The notes beneath the pieces are model-generated. The model saw only the letters and a list, made by a program, of their open reading frames with translations, did no database searches and was not told the origin of the DNA. A stretch of DNA of 64,000 nucleotides from Serilophus lunatus (Eukaryota; Chordata; Aves; Passeriformes; Eurylaimidae): assembly GCA_013399895.1 (NCBI GenBank), contig VXBA01001267.1, positions 682,001 through 746,000 on the forward strand. The letters run 5' to 3'. The position numbers and the translations under genes were made by a program. Every line of letters starts with the position of its first letter. Positions within the stretch are counted from its first letter, which is position 1. Shown piece after piece: positions 58,802 to 64,000 of the stretch.

Positions 58802-61800
58802 GATTGTTACTATGTTTGTATAGCTGAAGGTGACAGGGGTTTGCTCCATACAGCTGGGATGTAGCTGGGTATAAGCACTGTGCCTGTGTGCATTTCCATT
58901 GCCCTCAGTCATGCCAGGCAGGCCCTAGGAATATCCCAGTCAGTCTTCATGACTAACATGATGGACAGCTTTGCAGGGGGGTTTACTGAACTTCTAGGCA
59001 GAGGTGCAACAAAGGGATTAACAGCCATCCAGGCCAGATGACAGCACAGCTCACTAGCTGTCATAGATGCTGAGTCTTCCCGTGGGTATGTTGGAGATAG
59101 CTGGAACTGGCTGTGTCCTGCATGGAGCAACCCTGGCCTCCCCTCACAAAGCCCCTCCTGCTTCTCTTTACCTCTGCCCTCTGTGGCCAACATATTGCCA
59201 CCTGTAGTCAGTACATTCACAAAAGCAGATAAATTGCAGTATGTTTTATCACAAGATATATTATGCTTTTGGGATAATAGGTAAGTGTTTGTAAAATGCC
59301 ATCAACCTTTTCTTCTGTCTCCTCTCTTCTTCCAGCTCACCCTGCCTTTTGATGTCACTCCAGCCAAAAGACAAGTGGGTCAAAAGCAGAAGGGTTTTAT
59401 CTTCATAACCTGAGAATGAAAGTTTAAGTGAATTTGTATTATTTTGATACAGAATAAGGCAGTATATAGGAATTAGATAATATGCACGGGACTTGAATTT
59501 GACTTAAAAGAAAAATCCAGATATAAAATTAACTTTTAAGTATTTCAAGAAAATAATTTATGCATCTCCTTTCTGTGTATGCAATGTAGACTTGCTAGTT
59601 TGGAATTGTAAGCAGCAAATTTTCTATGAATGAAGCTATAGTGGAGTAGTAAATTTCTATCACTTTTTTCACTGCACTCCAGACTCTACCCTGTGTCCAT
59701 TATTTGTTTAGAAATAGGTGTGGGATGTCTAGAAAAATGACAGTAAAGCTGTATAGATTTAATGTCTAGGATGGAAGGGTTTTGGTTTTGTGTGAGTTGG
59801 GGGATGTTTGTTTGTTTATGGGGTTTTTTTTGAATTGTAGAATCTAATCCATTTGCACAACCACCTAGGATGCACAGAGAAAAAAAAATACGAAGAGGTG
59901 CTGCCTCCTCAGTTAAAAAAATAATATTCAGAATGCAAAATCTTTATCAAATGGAAGGTAAACACTGCAAAAATTTAGAAAAGCATAAAACTACTGAATC
60001 AGCAATATAGATATAATAAGTTAAATACCCACTCTAAAATTTTTTTATGTTAGAGTGTTTTTTATGTTCCAGTTCACATTCAGAAGTCAAGAAATTCTCA
60101 GAATAAGAAATGGATGCCCATCTCCTTTCTCCCTTTCACACTACCACCAGCCTCCATACTATTACGTTGTAAAGGAAATATGGTCAGCATTGAAGCTCTT
60201 CCTGGATTAATGAACCTGCTGTTAATTTTTATGACTATTGCTATCTGATCTCTCCAGTGCATAGGTTTTTCTGTTGCAATGTGTCATGCAAAACCTTCAT
60301 TATAGTTCATTTACTTTTTGTGATATTCTGTATCTTCAGCGGAAAACATCCACAAGTTCCATCAAACACTTCAGTACTTAAATTTTATTTCGATAATTTC
60401 ATGTCATACACATGACAAGAACATATTTTTTTACAACATGTTTTAACACAGAATTATCTGCATATAAGACCACTACACAGACTTGAGCTGAGTTTTCTGA
60501 TCAGGCCACTCGGGGGACATCAATTATATTTTTACTTGTTCTTAGTTGCACAATTATTCTCTTATCTCAAACTCTGCATAAAATTTAAAGGTCCTAAATT
60601 CAGCAGTTGCCTCTCATACCAGTACCTGCTTATTTTGTTTCTTCTACCAGTTTGTTAGGATAGAACAGAGACCTTCTTACATGAGCCTCCACACCAGGTT
60701 TGTAACTCCTTTCAAGGCCATTGTAGTACATTAAGGAATCTGGAGTGGTTTTGTGTTTCAAATAATAGTCATACAATCACATATATTGGTCTGCTTGGTT
60801 TCCTATATATAGTCGACATTAAAAACCTGTGAAATTTTTTTAGACAAAGGTTTAATATGAATTCACTAAAGTAATTTAAATACTCAGTATTCAGCAAGGC
60901 TGTTGTTTTGAAATATCACTTATTTCAATCGACTTTTGTTGTTAAAGAGTTTTTCTAAAGGTCTTTGGAAATCTTTTAGATGATAATAAAGATGGTAATA
61001 ATTTCTTTTTTGTGTGTGTGTGAAAATGATAGCATGTTATAGTAGAAAAGGTCTGGAAAGGTCATCTGGTTCCTGCCCTGAGGGACAATCAGTTCTACCC
61101 ACTGGTTAACTAAGAAGGACAAAAGCAGGTTTTTTTCGCTGCCCTTCTTGAAGTTAGATCTTCCTTCAGTCGACTGAACAGACAAATTACACAAAAGGCT
61201 AGCACAGAACAGCATGCACAACAGGCAGTCTGAGCTGCTTCTTTAAGACTCTGCAAACTTGTACAGCATCAGGCGATTTAAGAGATCACTTTTTAGCTGT
61301 TTTTTCTCCATGGCTCACAGCAGCACTGTGATAAAGATAGTCTTGATTCACTAAACTGTTTTTTCTTTATCAAAGAGAAAAAAGGCAGGAATTGAGAAGA
61401 AGAAAACAAAAAGGTAAAGAAATCACATAAAAATATTTGTAACATTATGCAGCCAATTTTTGTGCTCCAGATAATGTTCAAGATCTTGCCAAAGCCAGTG
61501 AAGACAGAAATATAGTATGAATAGCGTACCTTTGCTTTTATTCAGAATGTTTGATGCTAAAGATCAAAAATCTGAAATTGTTGAGTGAGTAGGGATTGAT
61601 ACATTGTTTTAGCTTAGCCCTTTTTTATTTTATCAGAATTTTTTAATTATTTTCATTCTACTACTAATAATTATTAAACATGCTAATTCAGCCTTTTTCT
61701 TTGACTCTTACAATTTCTTTCAATATGCAAAGTTAAGTTTTTGTAACTGTTACTTTTTTAAATCTCAGATTTAAATTACCTATATGAACATTTACACAGG

Positions 61801-62214
61801 AGTATTCACATCTGTTGTAAAAGCAAATAGATGTTATTTTTGTAGTGTAAATGGAAACAGGGTAGAGATATTTAACTTGAGATGTAAACCAGAAAGTGTC
61901 AGTGACCAATTAACCTAAGAGAAAATGGAGAAATGTAATGTCATCAGAAAACTGTGTGAAGCAATATATAAAAACTGTCTCAGTCTTAAAGCTTCATTTA
62001 GGATTGCCGTTTTGATAATGAGCCCTTAGCTGCCAACTAAGGAACTAAAATGTCTTGAAGAATTTTCATGAGTATCTACAGAAATGCTAGTAAAATATTT
62101 AAAAATATAAATACCATTGAAAAATCACAAGACAAATCATAGTCCCCATCAATACTTAGTTTCTTTAAATGTATCTTAATTACTATTCATAAAACCTGGC
62201 TCAGTCTTGAAGTT
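58802..62214. other. Mostly unique DNA; weak CR1 tail at about 61030-61135
   Basis: A GC-richer patch at 58840-59220 contains a 103-codon minus frame (58909-59220) with no recognised motif. At 61035-61130 'gaaaaggtctggaaaggtc' then 'atctggttcctgccctg' recalls the complement of a CR1 3' end, but it is too decayed to be sure. The rest is AT-rich unique DNA. Confidence 0.4.
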
Positions 62215-63330
62215 AGGAGAAATCAGTCGATGTCATATCTCACAAATTTGAAATGGCTCCTAATGTCCAGTCTAAACCTTCCCTGATGTAGCTTCACACC
62301 ATTCACAGACATTTTCTCACTAGATATTAAGTAGAAGAGCTCAGCATCTCCCTCTTCACTTACCCTCAGGAAGCTGTAGAGAACAATAAGATTGCTCTTC
62401 AGTCTCCTTTTCTCCAAACTGTACAAACCTGAAGTCCTCAGTCACTCCTCACAGGACTTGCCTTCCAGCCTTTTTGTTGCCTGCAGGACGAGATAAGAAT
62501 TCTTGCCCTCCTCTGGACTCACTCAAGGACCTTCACATCCTTCTCAAATGCTAGGGCCCAGAACTGCAGAGTTCTCAAGGCAAGGATGCACCAATGCTAA
62601 TACCTCTTTTGGCCTGCTGGTTGTATGTACTGTATTTGATGCACCTCAGGATGGGGTTTGCCCTCTTGTCTGGCAGGGCAACTGCTGATGCATACTGAGC
62701 CTGCTGCTGACCAGCATCCCCAGATCCCTTTGTGCAGGGATGCTCTCCAACTGTTCCTCTCCCAATATATATTTGTGCCCAGCATTACTACATCCCAGAT
62801 GTAGAATCTGACATTTTGATCTGTTAAATCCCATTGATCATAGGCAAACACTCCTATCTGTCTAGATCCCTCTGCCAGGGATTGCATGCCCTTGAGAGAG
62901 TCAACAGCACCTCCCAGTTTGGTATCATCAGAAGATTTACTAATGGTGCGTTCAAATCCTACATCTAGATCACTGGTAAATACATTAAACAGAACTGGTC
63001 CTAGAACTGATCCCTGAGGAACATCGCTGATGACTGGTCACAAGTCAGATGTAACTCCATTCTCTATAATCCTTTGAGCTTTGTCATTTAGCTGGTTCTT
63101 CACTGTGTATCTGCTCATCTCACAGTTTGTCAACCTGTCCAGAAGGATGTAGTGAGAAATAGTATGAAAAGCCTTACTGAAATTCAGAAATACTACATCT
63201 ACTTACTTCCCTTCATCCACTAGGCAGATGATCTTATTGTAGAAGAATATCAAACTAGTTAAACAGGATTTCCCCTTTGCGAACCCATGTTGACTGTACC
63301 CAATGATTGTGTTGGTTTTGAATGCCTTTA
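62215..63330 (-). mobile_element. Antisense CR1 LINE (3' UTR and RT region)
   Basis: The plus strand shows the complement of CR1: 'tgtccagtctaaaccttccc', 'cttcagtctccttttctcca', 'ctcctctggactcactcaag', 'ggcccagaactgcagagttc', 'gatgcacctcaggatggggt', 'gaccagcatccccagatcc', 'gagagagtcaacagcacctc', 'aaatacattaaacagaactg', 'tgatccctgaggaacatcg', 'ttactgaaattcagaaatac' and 'gcgaacccatgttgactgta'. The last blocks are reverse-transcriptase coding sequence. The extreme 3' tail is missing and frames are broken (the 96-codon frame 62597-62887 is a remnant). It is inactive. Confidence 0.9.
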
Positions 63331-64000
63331 AATGCCTTTAAGCATTACTTCTCAAAGCCAAGGCAAATTAGAAGGAAAATTTGCTATAAGGAAAAATGTA
63401 GACAGAAAAAGTTTGGAATAGGAATGGGTACCACTTGAAGAAGACAGGATTGCAAAATTCAGGGGTATAGCTACTCTAAACATTCTTTCTGGTTCATTGT
63501 GAGGTAAAAGCAACAACTAAAAGCACAAAGCAAATGGATTAAAGGTAAATAAATATCAGTCATGCATAAAATAAAAAATGTCGACTTTATAAGAATCTCA
63601 TTACCTCTTTAAAAATAATAGATATATGCTCTTTTACTACTAGTAGTAGCATGTTATTTCTACTCTTTTCCATGTCCTCTCAAAAGAGAAGAAAATAAAC
63701 ATAGAAAACTCAGCGCATACAATCTGCGAGCTATGGAAAACTCTTGATGGAAGTGGTGTCTTAGCCTGCTTACGGCAACCCTAGAAGCAATTTCTTGTCC
63801 CTTTTATCCATTTTATAAAGTTACATAATTACATGCCTTCTTTCTCAAGTTCCAGATCCGAGATTTTATCCATCCAAAGTCCCACAAAGAGAATGAGTCC
63901 AGGAGAAATGAGTGACAATCCACGCGAAAACATTAGCAGTGATCACAAAGATTAAGAAATTGTTGTAGTTAAAGTTGTGAAATACAGTAGTTCATAGAGT
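63331..64000. other. AT-rich unique DNA, no gene seen
   Basis: No supported feature to the end of the window. Confidence 0.5.

Noticed and set aside
1..64000. CRISPR arrays, operons, tRNA/rRNA genes, bacterial mobile elements, viral genomes
   Set aside because: None of their signatures is present. The content is vertebrate (avian) repeat-rich DNA.

Overview
This window looks like noncoding nuclear DNA from a bird. The background is AT-rich. Degenerate CR1 LINE copies with the typical (ATTCTATG)-type 3' tail recur on both strands, and several classes of avian endogenous-retrovirus LTR are present. I can support no complete protein-coding gene, tRNA or rRNA, and nothing bacterial or CRISPR-like. 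The long open frames at about 3.1-4.3, 35.5-36.3, 39.5-40.4 and 55.3-56.4 kb are by-products of GC-rich LTR sequence, where stop codons are rare.

Layout. 0.4-1.6 kb: old antisense CR1. 2.99-4.78 kb: a 1.8-kb GC-rich solo LTR with a perfect 5-bp target-site duplication (TSD). 6.0-7.1 kb: a TATA/AATAAA-bearing LTR-like block followed by an antisense 567-bp LTR with its own TSD. 9.5-13.0 kb: two copies of one ERVL-type LTR family, one split by an antisense CR1 and the other by an antisense 1-kb LTR with a perfect TSD. 14.4-16.0 kb: an internally deleted CR1. 16-23.9 kb: mostly unique DNA. 23.9-25.9 kb: two antisense solo LTRs of different families. 29.9-31.8 kb: an internally deleted CR1 and a CR1 tail. 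33.9-34.8 kb: CR1. 35.16-36.58 kb: an LTR whose 3' end appears at both edges in opposite orientation. 38.6-39.1 kb: CR1 tails. 39.36-40.52 kb: a sense copy of the same LTR family with a 249-base assembly gap. 40.8-41.6 kb: a 5'-truncated LTR. 42.4-42.9 kb: CR1. 43-55 kb: mostly unique. 55.2-56.6 kb: a second copy of the 3-kb LTR family. 56.6-62.2 kb: mostly unique, with a CA/TA microsatellite. 62.2-63.3 kb: antisense CR1.

The elements record a sequence of insertions. The ERVL-type LTRs at 9.5 and 11.4 kb were already in place when a CR1 and another LTR landed inside them. The GC-rich LTRs carry recognisable promoter pieces (TATA and CCAAT boxes, AATAAA) and would look like CpG islands in an otherwise AT-rich region. 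Several short segments resemble coding exons with splice sites. The best are on the minus strand at 38.1, 43.5, 53.5/54.1 and 27.4 kb, plus a two-exon model on the plus strand at 47.7-48.2 kb. They are given only as hypotheses, because spurious exon-like segments are expected at this window size.
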